Source: Candidatus Bathyarchaeia archaeon (GTDB taxonomy: Archaea > Thermoproteota > Bathyarchaeia > Bathyarchaeales > Bathycorpusculaceae). From it: DNA of 64,000 nt. The notes under the pieces are model-generated. The model ran no database searches and had not been told where the DNA came from. It worked only from the letters and a program-made list of their open reading frames with translations. Below are positions 51,321 through 60,150 of the stretch, in pieces. The stretch's first letter is position 1, and the number at the start of each line of letters is the position of its first letter. The position numbers and the translations under genes are program-made. The stretch lies in assembly GCA_038873195.1 (NCBI GenBank), contig JAVZEV010000001.1:338490-402489 (forward strand). The letters run 5' to 3'.

Positions 51321-51473
51321 TTAAAAGATTTGTTCTAATCGAACCAACATAACATCTTCAACGCTGACGATGACATCATTTGCTATGCCATGTTCTTCAC
51401 TTAAAAGCTCTTATGTTGGGTTAGAATCAAATTGGATTTTGGTAGCGTCTGCTACTTCTGTTTCATCAGCCAT
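51321..51473 (-). pseudogene. small gene broken by an in-frame TAA
   Basis: One frame reads MADETEVADATKIQFDSNPT, then TAA at 51411-51413, then ELLSEEHGIANDVIVSVED and on to VRLEQIF before a final stop. The regular acidic amino-acid pattern on both sides of the stop suggests a small gene that was whole. The rest of the 51257-51508 gap shows nothing more. Confidence 0.35.
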
Positions 51474-51508
51474 ATTTCATGGAAGCTAACAATAATTGCT
51501 TAAAGGAG

Positions 51509-52087
51509 CTAGACTTTTCTTTGTTGCAACGTTAGAGTCAGCACAGCTGCTACGCCTACAATGATTCCGACCATCAACAGCATTAACCCATATGAATGCA
51601 TAGCAGTGTTTGGCACTTGAGAATACTCCATGTATGGATGATGCAAGAGAAGCCCCGAAGCATCCACATTAGGAGCAGATAGAAACACTATTTCAAAATC
51701 ATTGTTGTTCACTATTTGAAAGGCGTATATTCCAGTCTGAGGAAGACTCACAGTTCCCTCAATCTCCTGCGCAGTGTTGCTATAGAGAACTTGCGAACCA
51801 AAATAAACACTGACAGTAATAGTGCCACCCATTATTGACAGCGGCATCGGCGGAAATCCAGTTTCAGGAATCAATCTAAATGTTATATAATCTCCGGCTT
51901 GGGCGGCAAAAGTCACCTGTCTCGTGCTTTGGGCAGGTACAGGATTAGGAAGAGATATAGCACTGGTCGTTTCTTTCTGTTGCGATAGGAAAGTTACAGA
52001 TGGAAAGAGCATCCAGTAAAGACCAATTAGCAACATAGCTAAAGAGGCGACACCAAGACCTATTGCCAAGTAGGTTCTTTTTTCCAA
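51509..52087 (-). CDS. membrane-anchored beta-sandwich protein with two TM helices
   Basis: Protein of 192 residues from a TTG start, preceded by AAGGAGGT. It has an N-terminal helix (about 7-30), a beta-rich outer domain (VTFAAQAGDYITFRLIPETG, GTVSLPQTGIYAFQIVNNND) resembling small jelly-roll or pre-peptidase-like modules, and a C-terminal helix (about 165-187). Likely a surface protein of unknown role. Confidence 0.62.
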   Translation of the reverse strand: MEKRTYLAIGLGVASLAMLLIGLYWMLFPSVTFLSQQKETTSAISLPNPVPAQSTRQVTFAAQAGDYITFRLIPETGFPPMPLSIMGGTITVSVYFGSQVLYSNTAQEIEGTVSLPQTGIYAFQIVNNNDFEIVFLSAPNVDASGLLLHHPYMEYSQVPNTAMHSYGLMLLMVGIIVGVAAVLTLTLQQRKV

Positions 52088-52260
52088 ATGTCTTTACCTC
52101 CTTAATCAAGCTTATTTTTACAATACATTTTATCTAAGTGACAAACTATCTTAAGGATTATGAATTGAAAGTATAGATTTCATAATGAAATCCTAGATTA
52201 CATAACATATGCTTACACCTTATCACAACTGCCTCGATACTCAGTTATGGGCATGAGCCA

Positions 52261-52566
52261 ATGCAAAAAGATAAGAAAAACAATTTTTTGACTGTTTTAA
52301 GAAAAATGTCAAAGAAAGGCTTCTATGAGACACTAAAGTTCGTATGTGAGAAAGGGGCAGTCCATTACGCTGAAATTCTGAAATACAACCTCGAAAATAA
52401 CATCGTCCAAAGCCGCGCAACTGTTACCCTCATCGTTCGAAACTTGTCAAAGATGGGTCTAATCCAGCGTACAGTAATAGACTCCCGACCAGTAAGAACT
52501 ATTTACAAACCCTCTTCAAAAGGTCTAAAGTTGTTGACACACTTGCAAGAAATAGAAAAACTTTGA
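52261..52566 (+). CDS. winged-helix DNA-binding protein
   Basis: Protein of 101 residues. HYAEILKYNLENNIVQSRATV and NLSKMGLIQRTVIDSRPVRT form a wHTH of the MarR or HxlR/archaeal type. The tail has KPSSKGLKLLTHLQEIEKL. Probably a transcription regulator of the divergent membrane protein gene at 51509. Confidence 0.72.
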   Translation: MQKDKKNNFLTVLRKMSKKGFYETLKFVCEKGAVHYAEILKYNLENNIVQSRATVTLIVRNLSKMGLIQRTVIDSRPVRTIYKPSSKGLKLLTHLQEIEKL

Positions 52567-52773
52567 AGGCCATATTTGCTATTTTACCTTTTAAGTTTTA
52601 TAAAAAATCTTTTTAAAGAGGCTATCAATTGACATTCAGAACCCGAATTGGAGCTTATTTACTTATATGACGATGTAAAAACTTTTTTTACATAAAAAAT
52701 TTTTTGACAAAGCTTAAAAATCAAAAAAGGCGATTTTTCAAGTAGATAACGTAATGAAAAGGTCGGAGCTAGC

Positions 52774-52974
52774 TTGCATAGAAAGAATAGTGAAGGTCTA
52801 TCAACGAGACGCACAGTTAAAGTCGATATTAGACCACTAAAAGCCCTCGTTTTGGAAAAATTTCCAAAAAGCAGTCCTTTACGGATGGCATTGCTGGCTG
52901 AAAGAGATGTTTTGGAAGCTGATGAATTCTTGGCGAAGCTGGAGACATGGCTCATCTTGTTAAAAGGGGGGTAA
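52774..52974 (+). CDS. small helical protein
   Basis: Protein of 66 residues from TTG. RRTVKVDIRPLKALVLEKFP and LRMALLAERDVLEADEFLAKL are helical. It ends inside the start of the next gene (28-base overlap). No family recognised. The pair looks like a small plasmid- or virus-type operon. Confidence 0.5.
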   Translation: MHRKNSEGLSTRRTVKVDIRPLKALVLEKFPKSSPLRMALLAERDVLEADEFLAKLETWLILLKGG

Positions 52975-53465
52975 GTGTGGTCACCACTTCTAAAGATAAC
53001 CGAGCCACAATAATAAGAAAGGGAAAGGCATTTGATACAACGAATCTTGATGCAACTCTCTCAAAATGGCTATTTGAAAATGGAGACAAAACGTTAGACA
53101 CGAAATTAGCGCAAAGGAACGAAAAAATCCCACAAACTTTACAAAGCAGACATGATACCGAAGTGTCAGAAAGAACTACGGAAGAATTTGACAATAACAC
53201 GTTAAGGAAATTGTTAAGCCTAATAGAGCTTATGTCTGAAAGGCTGAACTCGGTTGAGCATAGTGTGAAAAGGATAGGCCGCAAAAGTGGAACCACACCC
53301 ATTAAATATAGGAAAAATAGAAGAGTCACGTACATCCGCAAAACTGAAATCAACGAAGAGGTGTTGAAGCGTCTGCGTGAGCACGAAAATGAAGAGCTGA
53401 AAATAACCATCGAGAAAGTTTTTCGAAAAGCAGCTCAACAGTTGGGATTATTGAATGAAAACTAG
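52947..53465 (+). CDS. hypothetical basic coiled-coil-type protein
   Basis: Protein of 172 residues. The middle (TLRKLLSLIELMSERLNSVE) is an amphipathic helix. The ends are basic (GRKSGTTPIKYRKNRRVTYI) and helical (NEEVLKRLREHENEELKITI). It probably binds nucleic acid as an oligomer. It overlaps the preceding small gene and ends before the insertion sequence. Confidence 0.5.
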   Translation: MAHLVKRGVSVVTTSKDNRATIIRKGKAFDTTNLDATLSKWLFENGDKTLDTKLAQRNEKIPQTLQSRHDTEVSERTTEEFDNNTLRKLLSLIELMSERLNSVEHSVKRIGRKSGTTPIKYRKNRRVTYIRKTEINEEVLKRLREHENEELKITIEKVFRKAAQQLGLLNEN

Positions 53466-53518
53466 CCATTATCCACAGACTCTTTTACATCCGTATAACA
53501 AGCGTAACACAAGTGTTA

Positions 53519-54944
53519 GATGTCTAACATATCTTCAGAAAATTAACACTAAAACATCCCCAGAAAACCGACCCCTACGGCGGTCCTTAGGGGTCGAATT
53601 TCGGAGGATTTTAGAGTTTAATGCGTGTTTGTTAAAAATTCTGGTGTTAGGGGAAATGTTAGATTCTAAGTTTCTTCTCTTCGGATTTTGTTAATTTTCT
53701 GAGGGTTAATGATGATGCAAGTAACTCTAGACAAATTCTGTAGTTCCGAGGAAGCGCTACTTGACTTGGAGAAGGTTACATTGAAAGACGTTATTCAAAT
53801 GCTTAGGGATGGGAGTTTTGACAACTATTTTGACCGCAGTAAAATACTTGGGTATTTGCAACATATTGCCCAAAATTTTGGGAGATACTATGGACGTGAA
53901 TTTTGCCCTCGATGTGGTAGCGCTAACGTGATGAACATACCTACCTATGAGGGAGTTAAGCCGTACTTCCATTGTAAAGAATGTGGCAAAAAATTCAAGC
54001 ATAAAACATTTATAGGAACACACTTTGAGGATTGGGTTATATCCGTCACGATTAGAGGCGTTTTCGCTGGTAAGTTTGTTAGCCAGATCTATGTAGATAT
54101 TTTTAATCAAAGAAAGGAGATGGGTAAAGCTAATTCTCAAATCTTAAAGTCAAAAATACCTGACGAAAAAACTCTATATGATATTAAAGATAGAGCAGCG
54201 TCGAAGTTCCTAGATGTTAACGATTTTATGATACTCTTACTTGGCGGACTAAATTGTTCGTGTTTAATGTGTGATGATGCCTTTTCACGAAAATGGAGAC
54301 ACAAAAGAAAAGGAAAGCAGACGACTATCAATAGGGATTTATTAAACACAAAGATTAGACGTCGCAAAAGGTCATACTATTATGCCATTGTAGCTTTAGA
54401 TTCAGATGGAAGATTTATAATAGCACATTATGCATCAGAAAAGCGAGATAGAAAAGCCTTTGAAATATTGTTTGGGTTAGCTATAGAAAAACTCAAGAGT
54501 CTTCCAGACATCGCCAAAGGAGATAAGCTAAAAGCGATGGTTCAGGCGGCGGAAAAGTACCTTCCAAAAAGCCTAGTTAAGCATGAATTTCAAAGGCTAA
54601 AACCATTTGAAAAGAAAGAACTCTGCAAAATAGAACGTTGCATTCGAAGACTCAGGAATACTATAGGCAAGAGAAGGAGATATGGCTCCCTTAAAGTTCT
54701 ACGCAATTATCTGACTATTGCTGTTATCGGAACGAACTACTTAACTCCAATGAAGGTATTGGGGGGCAAGACTCCTGCGCAAACTGTTGGCATACCTTAC
54801 CCATTTTATGAGAAAGGAGATTGGAATACATTCCTTGAATGGATCAGAATAATAGATGTGCTACTTCCAAAGATCCTAAAGACGGGGCTTAAGAGGATAC
54901 CGGGTACAGTGCTTAGACCCATAATATCTGTACATTAGACATCA
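53519..54944 (+). mobile_element. insertion sequence, left copy
   Basis: A transposase gene of 1.2 kb is bracketed by GATGTCTAA at 53519-53527 and the same bases in reverse orientation (TTAGACATC) at about 54936-54944, which may be short terminal inverted repeats. A strong hairpin (GACCCCTA ... TAGGGGTC at about 53571-53596) lies between the left end and the transposase and may be a terminator or regulator. Exact ends are uncertain. Confidence 0.5.
53709..54938 (+). CDS. DDE-type transposase with N-terminal zinc ribbon
   Basis: Protein of 409 residues. A zinc ribbon (FCPRCGSANVMN, then FHCKECGKKFKH) occupies about residues 75-105. The catalytic part contains LMCDDAFSRKW, YAIVALDSDGRFIIAHYASE, and a C-terminal FQRLKPFEKKELCKIERCI segment with a final Glu region. 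It looks complete and may be active. It is not the same family as the transposase at 54991. The IS family name cannot be fixed from the sequence alone. Confidence 0.75.
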   Translation: MMMQVTLDKFCSSEEALLDLEKVTLKDVIQMLRDGSFDNYFDRSKILGYLQHIAQNFGRYYGREFCPRCGSANVMNIPTYEGVKPYFHCKECGKKFKHKTFIGTHFEDWVISVTIRGVFAGKFVSQIYVDIFNQRKEMGKANSQILKSKIPDEKTLYDIKDRAASKFLDVNDFMILLLGGLNCSCLMCDDAFSRKWRHKRKGKQTTINRDLLNTKIRRRKRSYYYAIVALDSDGRFIIAHYASEKRDRKAFEILFGLAIEKLKSLPDIAKGDKLKAMVQAAEKYLPKSLVKHEFQRLKPFEKKELCKIERCIRRLRNTIGKRRRYGSLKVLRNYLTIAVIGTNYLTPMKVLGGKTPAQTVGIPYPFYEKGDWNTFLEWIRIIDVLLPKILKTGLKRIPGTVLRPIISVH

Positions 54945-54990
54945 TTTAAATGGAATTTTGTCGCACGTGTAGTTAAGAATATTAAGGATG

Positions 54991-56112
54991 TTAAAAATCT
55001 ATTAGCCAATGTTCATTTTTGGCTTTTTTGACCATATCAAGCCAATTTACCTTATTAGCCACCAGACCCGCTGCTTCTGCAGGCGATTTTCCATTTAATG
55101 CCCTGTGCTGCTTTAAGAAGTTATAAAATACTTCAAAGCCATTCAGAAAAATTTTAGCAGTATTTTGGCTTTGGAAGTTATTTATTGTCTTGTATCGCTG
55201 TTTCAGAGTTCTGAAAAAGCGTTCCATTTTGTTATTGGTTAATGGTGTTGATATGCCTGCTTGTATGTGTATTAGTGGATCAACTTTGGCTGACATCTCA
55301 TTAATGGCGCTTGCATATTGGGGTGCGCTATCTGTCATAACTTCTAAAGGTTTTTCTGCATTTTTGGTTAAGCCTTGTTCCAAAAATTTTGACGCTTCTT
55401 TTGTGTCTTTGGTGCTGCTTATATGTTTCGCTATCAAAAGTCTTGTCTCTCCGTCAAGCATACCCCAGACCGTCAAATGTCTGCCCTTTACTCTGACAAC
55501 GGTGTCGTCAGCATGCAATCTTCCAGATGCTTTTATGTTTAGATGGCTTAGGTATTCGTTCACTATAGAGACATAGCGCTTTATCCAACCGAAAATTGTT
55601 CCATGGCTTACCGAGATTCTGTAGACGGATTGTAAGTGTTCCGCTATCTGTCTTAGGCTTAAACCTCTATAGTAAAGGTCTAACGAAATAAGTATCGCCA
55701 CTGCTTGCCCGTGCATACCTTCAAATCCTGTATTACATATGAAACCTGTTTTGCATCTATTACAATAATAGCGTTGTTTTAAACCACTTTTACTTTCGCT
55801 AAAACCATCTTTGACCACTAGGTCATCTAATCCACAGTTTGGACATTTTTCTCGGTCGTTAAGTTTTTGCACTCCTGCTTGTATGTCTCGAAGCGTAAGG
55901 AAATAGCACACAGCATAGATGTGCTTGCATTTTTTGCGTTTATGTATGAAGTCGGGACATGTACAAACCCAACGCTTTTTTTCCCAACTAACTCTATAAG
56001 CGCCATTAGCATTTTCAGATAACACTTCAAATTCTGTTGAGCTAACTTGTATAACGTATCCCTTTATTGCCAGTTCTAGACCTTTATTCTCACGTTTCTC
56101 ATACATCTTCAT
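54991..56112 (-). CDS. SWIM-zinc-finger DDE transposase
   Basis: About 373 residues. A SWIM-type zinc finger (VCTCPDFIHKRKKCKHIYAV) precedes a second zinc ribbon (CPNCGLDDLVVKDG, then YYCNRCKTGF). The DDE core shows LHADDTVVRVKG, VMTDSAPQYASA and NNKMERFFRTLKQ, the IS6-like catalytic triad. It ends in a helical tail. Its start overlaps the stop of the nuclease gene upstream (ATGTATGA), so the two are translationally coupled. ATG 56142 is a less likely start. Confidence 0.78.
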   Translation of the reverse strand: MKMYEKRENKGLELAIKGYVIQVSSTEFEVLSENANGAYRVSWEKKRWVCTCPDFIHKRKKCKHIYAVCYFLTLRDIQAGVQKLNDREKCPNCGLDDLVVKDGFSESKSGLKQRYYCNRCKTGFICNTGFEGMHGQAVAILISLDLYYRGLSLRQIAEHLQSVYRISVSHGTIFGWIKRYVSIVNEYLSHLNIKASGRLHADDTVVRVKGRHLTVWGMLDGETRLLIAKHISSTKDTKEASKFLEQGLTKNAEKPLEVMTDSAPQYASAINEMSAKVDPLIHIQAGISTPLTNNKMERFFRTLKQRYKTINNFQSQNTAKIFLNGFEVFYNFLKQHRALNGKSPAEAAGLVANKVNWLDMVKKAKNEHWLIDF

Positions 56113-56998
56113 CACCTTGAGAAGTTGAAGTCGTGCCTTCATTCATACGCGTATAAGTATTCCCATGAGACTGCAAGGTAGAAATCCCTAATTTCTCAAT
56201 TATAATCTGCAAAATCGACGGTAACGTCTCTATCAAAGCTTTTGAAAAATCCCTAAACATTTCCTCCAACTTCTCTTGTTTAGGTTGATGACAACGCTCC
56301 CGCTCATGCTGGCAAGGCTGAATTTGCTGAGATGAAAGCAATCTTACACCTCTTAAACAAAGCATTTTAATAAATTCGATAAGAAGTGGCTTAATCTCGT
56401 TAACATTGAAGACTAATACTTGACGTTTTCTAATTCTCCAAACGATTATATTCTCGCTTTTCGAATCAAATAGATATCTGAAAATCTGAGTGAGCGATAA
56501 CGAATTCCCAGTTTTAACCTCTACCAGAAGTTCTTTGGCAGAGTTTTTCAAACTTAATCCATAGTTTGTCACAGTAATTAAGATGTCAACTTTTCCATAT
56601 TGTAATTCTGCCTCTGTTGAAATCAGAACTTTATAATTCATCTGATTAAAGAGATAATAAAGCTCTTCAACTAGAACATTAACAGCTAACTTGTGGCATT
56701 CCTTGTATAAGGCTTCGACATCGCTGGCTGCTGATTGATCGGAAAGTTTCCTGGTTACGCACGCAAGACATGGGGATTTTGCAATAACTTCAATGATGGT
56801 ACTCTTGCGTGGCTTTCCACTCCTATGAGATAAATTATAGCGTAATGCTATCTCTGAACAGATCTCTTCAAGCTGCTTTTTGATTTCGCTTAAATCAGCA
56901 GATTTCTTCCCGAGAGCTTTATGGTTAAAGTCTAAAAGAAGACCATTTGTTTTCAAATTTTGATGAATTATCTCTTCATCGTCTTGCAAACGCAACAC
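56099..56998 (-). CDS. PD-(D/E)XK-like nuclease coupled to a transposase
   Basis: Protein of 299 residues. The nuclease core is at about 145-195: LQYGKVDILITV, then ELLVEVKTGNSLSLTQIFRYL, giving Asp, E-V-K and a following helix. The N-terminal part has a Cys pair (SPCLACVTRKL), and the C-terminal part is helical and polar. The gene is divergent from the AbrB-like regulator across a set of TAGGTAAC sites and overlaps the DDE transposase downstream. It may be a transposition partner, a defence nuclease or a Cas4-like enzyme; no clear choice. Confidence 0.6.
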   Translation of the reverse strand: MLRLQDDEEIIHQNLKTNGLLLDFNHKALGKKSADLSEIKKQLEEICSEIALRYNLSHRSGKPRKSTIIEVIAKSPCLACVTRKLSDQSAASDVEALYKECHKLAVNVLVEELYYLFNQMNYKVLISTEAELQYGKVDILITVTNYGLSLKNSAKELLVEVKTGNSLSLTQIFRYLFDSKSENIIVWRIRKRQVLVFNVNEIKPLLIEFIKMLCLRGVRLLSSQQIQPCQHERERCHQPKQEKLEEMFRDFSKALIETLPSILQIIIEKLGISTLQSHGNTYTRMNEGTTSTSQGDEDV

Positions 56999-57001
56999 CT
57001 A

Positions 57002-57096
57002 GTTACCTACTTTTAGGTAACACATAGGTAACACAATAGGTAATATAAGTCTTTTGGTAACAAATTGCTAAGAAATTTTATAAACATAGTTACCTA
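57002..57096. promoter_or_regulatory. cluster of TAGGTAAC sites, probable operator
   Basis: Six copies of an 8-base motif in 95 bases: GTTACCTA at 57002 and 57089, TAGGTAAC at 57014 and 57025, TAGGTAAT at 57037 and TTGGTAAC at 57054. The first three direct copies are 11-12 bases apart, about one helical turn. They lie exactly between the divergent nuclease gene and the AbrB-like gene, so the AbrB-like protein is the likely binder. An iteron-type origin is the other explanation. Confidence 0.6.
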
Positions 57097-57113
57097 TTAA
57101 CTGGTTGAGGAAA

Positions 57114-57284
57114 ATGGGAGAAGTAACTGTTCTTTCAAAAGCAACAACAACGAGCAAGTCTTTAAGGACAACGGTCCCTTCTGGAATTGTTAACCAATTT
57201 AACCTAAAGAAAGGAGATAAACTTGAATGGGAAATCAAGGCGGAAAATGGAAAACTTGTAATCATTGTGAAACCTTTAAAATAA
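57114..57284 (+). CDS. AbrB/SpoVT-like DNA-binding protein
   Basis: Protein of 56 residues. TSKSLRTTVPSGIVNQFNLK followed by a KKGDKLEWEI segment is the AbrB swapped-hairpin fold. It lacks a toxin gene next door. It lies directly after the TAGGTAAC sites and before the SMC-like operon, so it is the probable repressor of both divergent units. GTTGAGG precedes the ATG. Confidence 0.78.
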   Translation: MGEVTVLSKATTTSKSLRTTVPSGIVNQFNLKKGDKLEWEIKAENGKLVIIVKPLK

Positions 57285-57376
57285 ACAAATGCATACCTTG
57301 ATATATACACATTTAACGCAATTTTTTTATCGTGCATTCTAGAATTATTAATTGAAACTCCAGGAACAGTGATTAG

Positions 57377-57556
57377 ATGTCACTAAAGGAAGATATTTTT
57401 AATGAGTTTATTAAAAAATTAGAAGTAGCTCAATTGCCTACTAAACTTATTGACAAATTAAAAGAGCTTTGGGAAAACGGTAAATTAGATTCTAAAGACG
57501 AAATAAGGATTATTTTGAAAGAGGCGTGTGAAAATGCCCAAAATAAAGGCAATTGA
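57377..57556 (+). CDS. small helical protein, partner of the SMC-like ATPase
   Basis: Protein of 59 residues. EDIFNEFIKKLEVAQLPTKL, IDKLKELWENGKLDS and EIRIILKEACENA are helices. Its 3' end overlaps the start of the SMC-like gene by 23 bases, so the two are co-translated. It may be an accessory or antitoxin-like partner. Function unknown. Confidence 0.55.
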   Translation: MSLKEDIFNEFIKKLEVAQLPTKLIDKLKELWENGKLDSKDEIRIILKEACENAQNKGN

Positions 57557-59927
57557 TATTCACGCCTTCAGAGGTATTCCTGATCTAGAGTTGAATTTTG
57601 ATGGCAAAAATTTGATATTGCGAGGAGAAAATGCTACCGGAAAAAGCTCCATAGTTGAAGCGTTTGAATTCTTTTTCACAGGCAAACTTTCGATGTTTGA
57701 AGGTGAAGGTACTCAAAGTCTATCATTATCTAAACATGCTCCTCATAAGAACTTTAAAAAAGAAGATGTCTCTATCAAGGTAACGTTTGACCCTGGTAAC
57801 ATTACCTTGGAACGCACATTCGAAGTAAACCCCGACCCCCCAGCATCATTAAAACGATATTTTGAAGCTGCTCAAAGAGGAACCTTCATATTGCGAAGAT
57901 CACAAGTTCTGAAGTTTATTGCAAGCATCCCTGCAGAACGCTTTCGAGCAATTGCCAGTATAATTGGAATCGAACGATTAGATAATGTCGAACTTGCAAT
58001 GAAACGTGCCTACGAAGAGCTGGAAGAAAATGTCACTAATAAGCGAAACAGACTGGATAGCATTTTTTCAAGGATATCGGAGTATCTAGGTGAGAATATC
58101 ACAAGTATTAAGCAAGCTTTAGAGTTAGTAAATGAAAAAATAAAAGAGGTAAACCTAGCTCCACTGACATCCTTCGCTGAAATCAGCACGTTAAGTGAAC
58201 AATTCCTTAAAAGTTTCAAGGAATCCACCAACCTTGAGCAAATTATGAAACTCAACGAAATAATTGAACAACTCGGGCGATTCTCTATCGACGAGGAAAT
58301 AATTAGTTATCTTACTGACCTTAATTTGGAACTAAAGCCATTTTTTGAGGATAAGATTAAGAGGGAACTTTTCCTTCGGGATTTCCTTACAAAGGGACAA
58401 CAAGCCGTAGAAAAAGACGAAAGAAACATCTGTCCACTTTGCGGACAAGAAATTGATAGGCAAACATTACTTGAACAAATCAAGAGTCGTCTTCAAACTT
58501 TGAGTGCACTTTCGGCAGAAGCAACGGAGGTGAGACGGATAGCTTCGGACATCGAAGATAAGCTAGGTTCTCTTGAAGAGGATATAGACGAAATTCGCAA
58601 ACATCTGGAGCAACTTGAGCAACTCAGCAAGGCTCGAGTTAAACTTGAAAAAATGCAGAGGATGTTAGAGAAATTTAAAGATAAACTAAGGCTGGCAAAA
58701 GAGCTTAAAATAGAGGAAGAAATGCCAATTAATGAATTTAGGCAAAACCTAATGGAAATTCAGAAGCTGATCAAATCATCTCACATGAAGTGTAAGAATA
58801 TATTCAAAAAAATAGGTGTCCCGAGTGATTGGAAAAAGAAAATGGATGTGATCACTCTTGCTAATCGAATAAGTGCTTTAGTTACAGAATTAAATGAAGT
58901 TGAAAAAGCTCTTGTTGCGGATGAAAAACAACTTGGCATGGCGAAAATAATTTATGAAATGTTTTCTGAAACCAAAAAGGCAAAGATTGGCGAAATCTAT
59001 GAATCAATAAAAGGAAATGTGAACATTTTTTATTCAACGCTTCATCCGAATGACCCACATAAAAACATTGAAATAAGTGTTGTACCAGCTCGTCGAGCAA
59101 GTACGGAACTAAAGATAGAATCTTTCGGCTTAATTGAAGATCCGCGTGCTTTCACAAGCGAAGGGCATCTTGATTCGCTTGGCTTATGCATATTTCTAGC
59201 CTTTGTAAAAAAGTTCAATGAAGATTGCAACTTCATTATTTTGGATGATGTAGTTACCACAATAGATTCACAACATAGAGGGTTGATATGTAAGCTTTTA
59301 TTTGAACATTTCAAAGATTATCAACTTTTTATAACGACGCATGATGCAATATGGTATGAACAACTTTGCGCGGCACAACGTGCCTACGGAGTTAGTGGCA
59401 ACTGCAAAAACCTTGAAATAGTAAAGTGGACGCTCGAGACTGGTCCAGTAATAGACCCCTATAAGCCTCGCTGGGAACGTGTTGAGAGTAAAATCAGCTC
59501 TGGCGATAAATCAGGAGCAGCAAACGAAGGCAGACGATACTTAGAGTGGCTTCTCAAGAACATTTGCGAAACGATGCAAGCTAGACCCGTCTTTAAAACA
59601 ACCGGATATACAGTAGCGGATCTTTTTATGCCTGCAAAGACACGGATCATGGAGCTCGCGAAAGATTCACAATTTAAGCAACAGATTGTCAAATGTTTTC
59701 AAGAGCTGGAAGCGACAACGCTAATGGGAAATCTTCTCTCTCATGATAATTTGGAGGCAGAAAATGTTTCAATGAACGAAGTTAAACGGTTCTGCCAAGC
59801 TGTTCATGAACTGCATAATGCTCTTAAATGCAACACTTGCGGAACACTTCTCAAATATTATCAAGATATAAGGCGAATTAGGTGCCCAAATAGTCGGTGC
59901 ACACAGCCGACAGAAATAGTCTGTTAA
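57534..59927 (+). CDS. SMC/Rad50-like AAA ATPase with zinc-hook-like CxxC and C-terminal zinc ribbon
   Basis: Protein of 797 residues from ATG 57534. Walker A GENATGKSS is at 31-39. Two coiled-coil stretches flank a CPLCG hook at residues 300-304. Walker B FIILDDVVTTID is near 560-575. A helical C-terminal part (GRRYLEWLLKNI, LLSHDNLEAENVSM) and a final CNTCG...CPNSRC zinc ribbon follow. Such proteins include DNA-repair, anti-plasmid (Wadjet or Lamassu-like) and RloC-like defence ATPases. No nuclease partner gene is adjacent on the same strand, so the exact class is open. Confidence 0.78.
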   Translation: MPKIKAIDIHAFRGIPDLELNFDGKNLILRGENATGKSSIVEAFEFFFTGKLSMFEGEGTQSLSLSKHAPHKNFKKEDVSIKVTFDPGNITLERTFEVNPDPPASLKRYFEAAQRGTFILRRSQVLKFIASIPAERFRAIASIIGIERLDNVELAMKRAYEELEENVTNKRNRLDSIFSRISEYLGENITSIKQALELVNEKIKEVNLAPLTSFAEISTLSEQFLKSFKESTNLEQIMKLNEIIEQLGRFSIDEEIISYLTDLNLELKPFFEDKIKRELFLRDFLTKGQQAVEKDERNICPLCGQEIDRQTLLEQIKSRLQTLSALSAEATEVRRIASDIEDKLGSLEEDIDEIRKHLEQLEQLSKARVKLEKMQRMLEKFKDKLRLAKELKIEEEMPINEFRQNLMEIQKLIKSSHMKCKNIFKKIGVPSDWKKKMDVITLANRISALVTELNEVEKALVADEKQLGMAKIIYEMFSETKKAKIGEIYESIKGNVNIFYSTLHPNDPHKNIEISVVPARRASTELKIESFGLIEDPRAFTSEGHLDSLGLCIFLAFVKKFNEDCNFIILDDVVTTIDSQHRGLICKLLFEHFKDYQLFITTHDAIWYEQLCAAQRAYGVSGNCKNLEIVKWTLETGPVIDPYKPRWERVESKISSGDKSGAANEGRRYLEWLLKNICETMQARPVFKTTGYTVADLFMPAKTRIMELAKDSQFKQQIVKCFQELEATTLMGNLLSHDNLEAENVSMNEVKRFCQAVHELHNALKCNTCGTLLKYYQDIRRIRCPNSRCTQPTEIVC

Positions 59928-60150
59928 CACGCTTCTTTTTACTATTTATTAAGCAGAAAATTTGAATATATTAAAGCTTTGTCGATTGAAGAAAATGCTG
60001 CAAAAGCGGGTGCACCAAAAGGTCGTTTCGAAATGGATATGGGAGTAAAAAAGATGTGCATAGGGATTCCAAGGGAGAGTTGCGAGCGAAAATGTATGTT
60101 GCTATTAAGAAATAGTGCCATAAGGTATTGGAGCGAAAACACTATAATGA

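Noticed and set aside
57002-57096. Short repeats resembling a CRISPR array
   Set aside because: The repeat is only 8 bases with spacing of 11-35 bases and mixed orientation; no cas genes are in the window. An operator cluster fits better.
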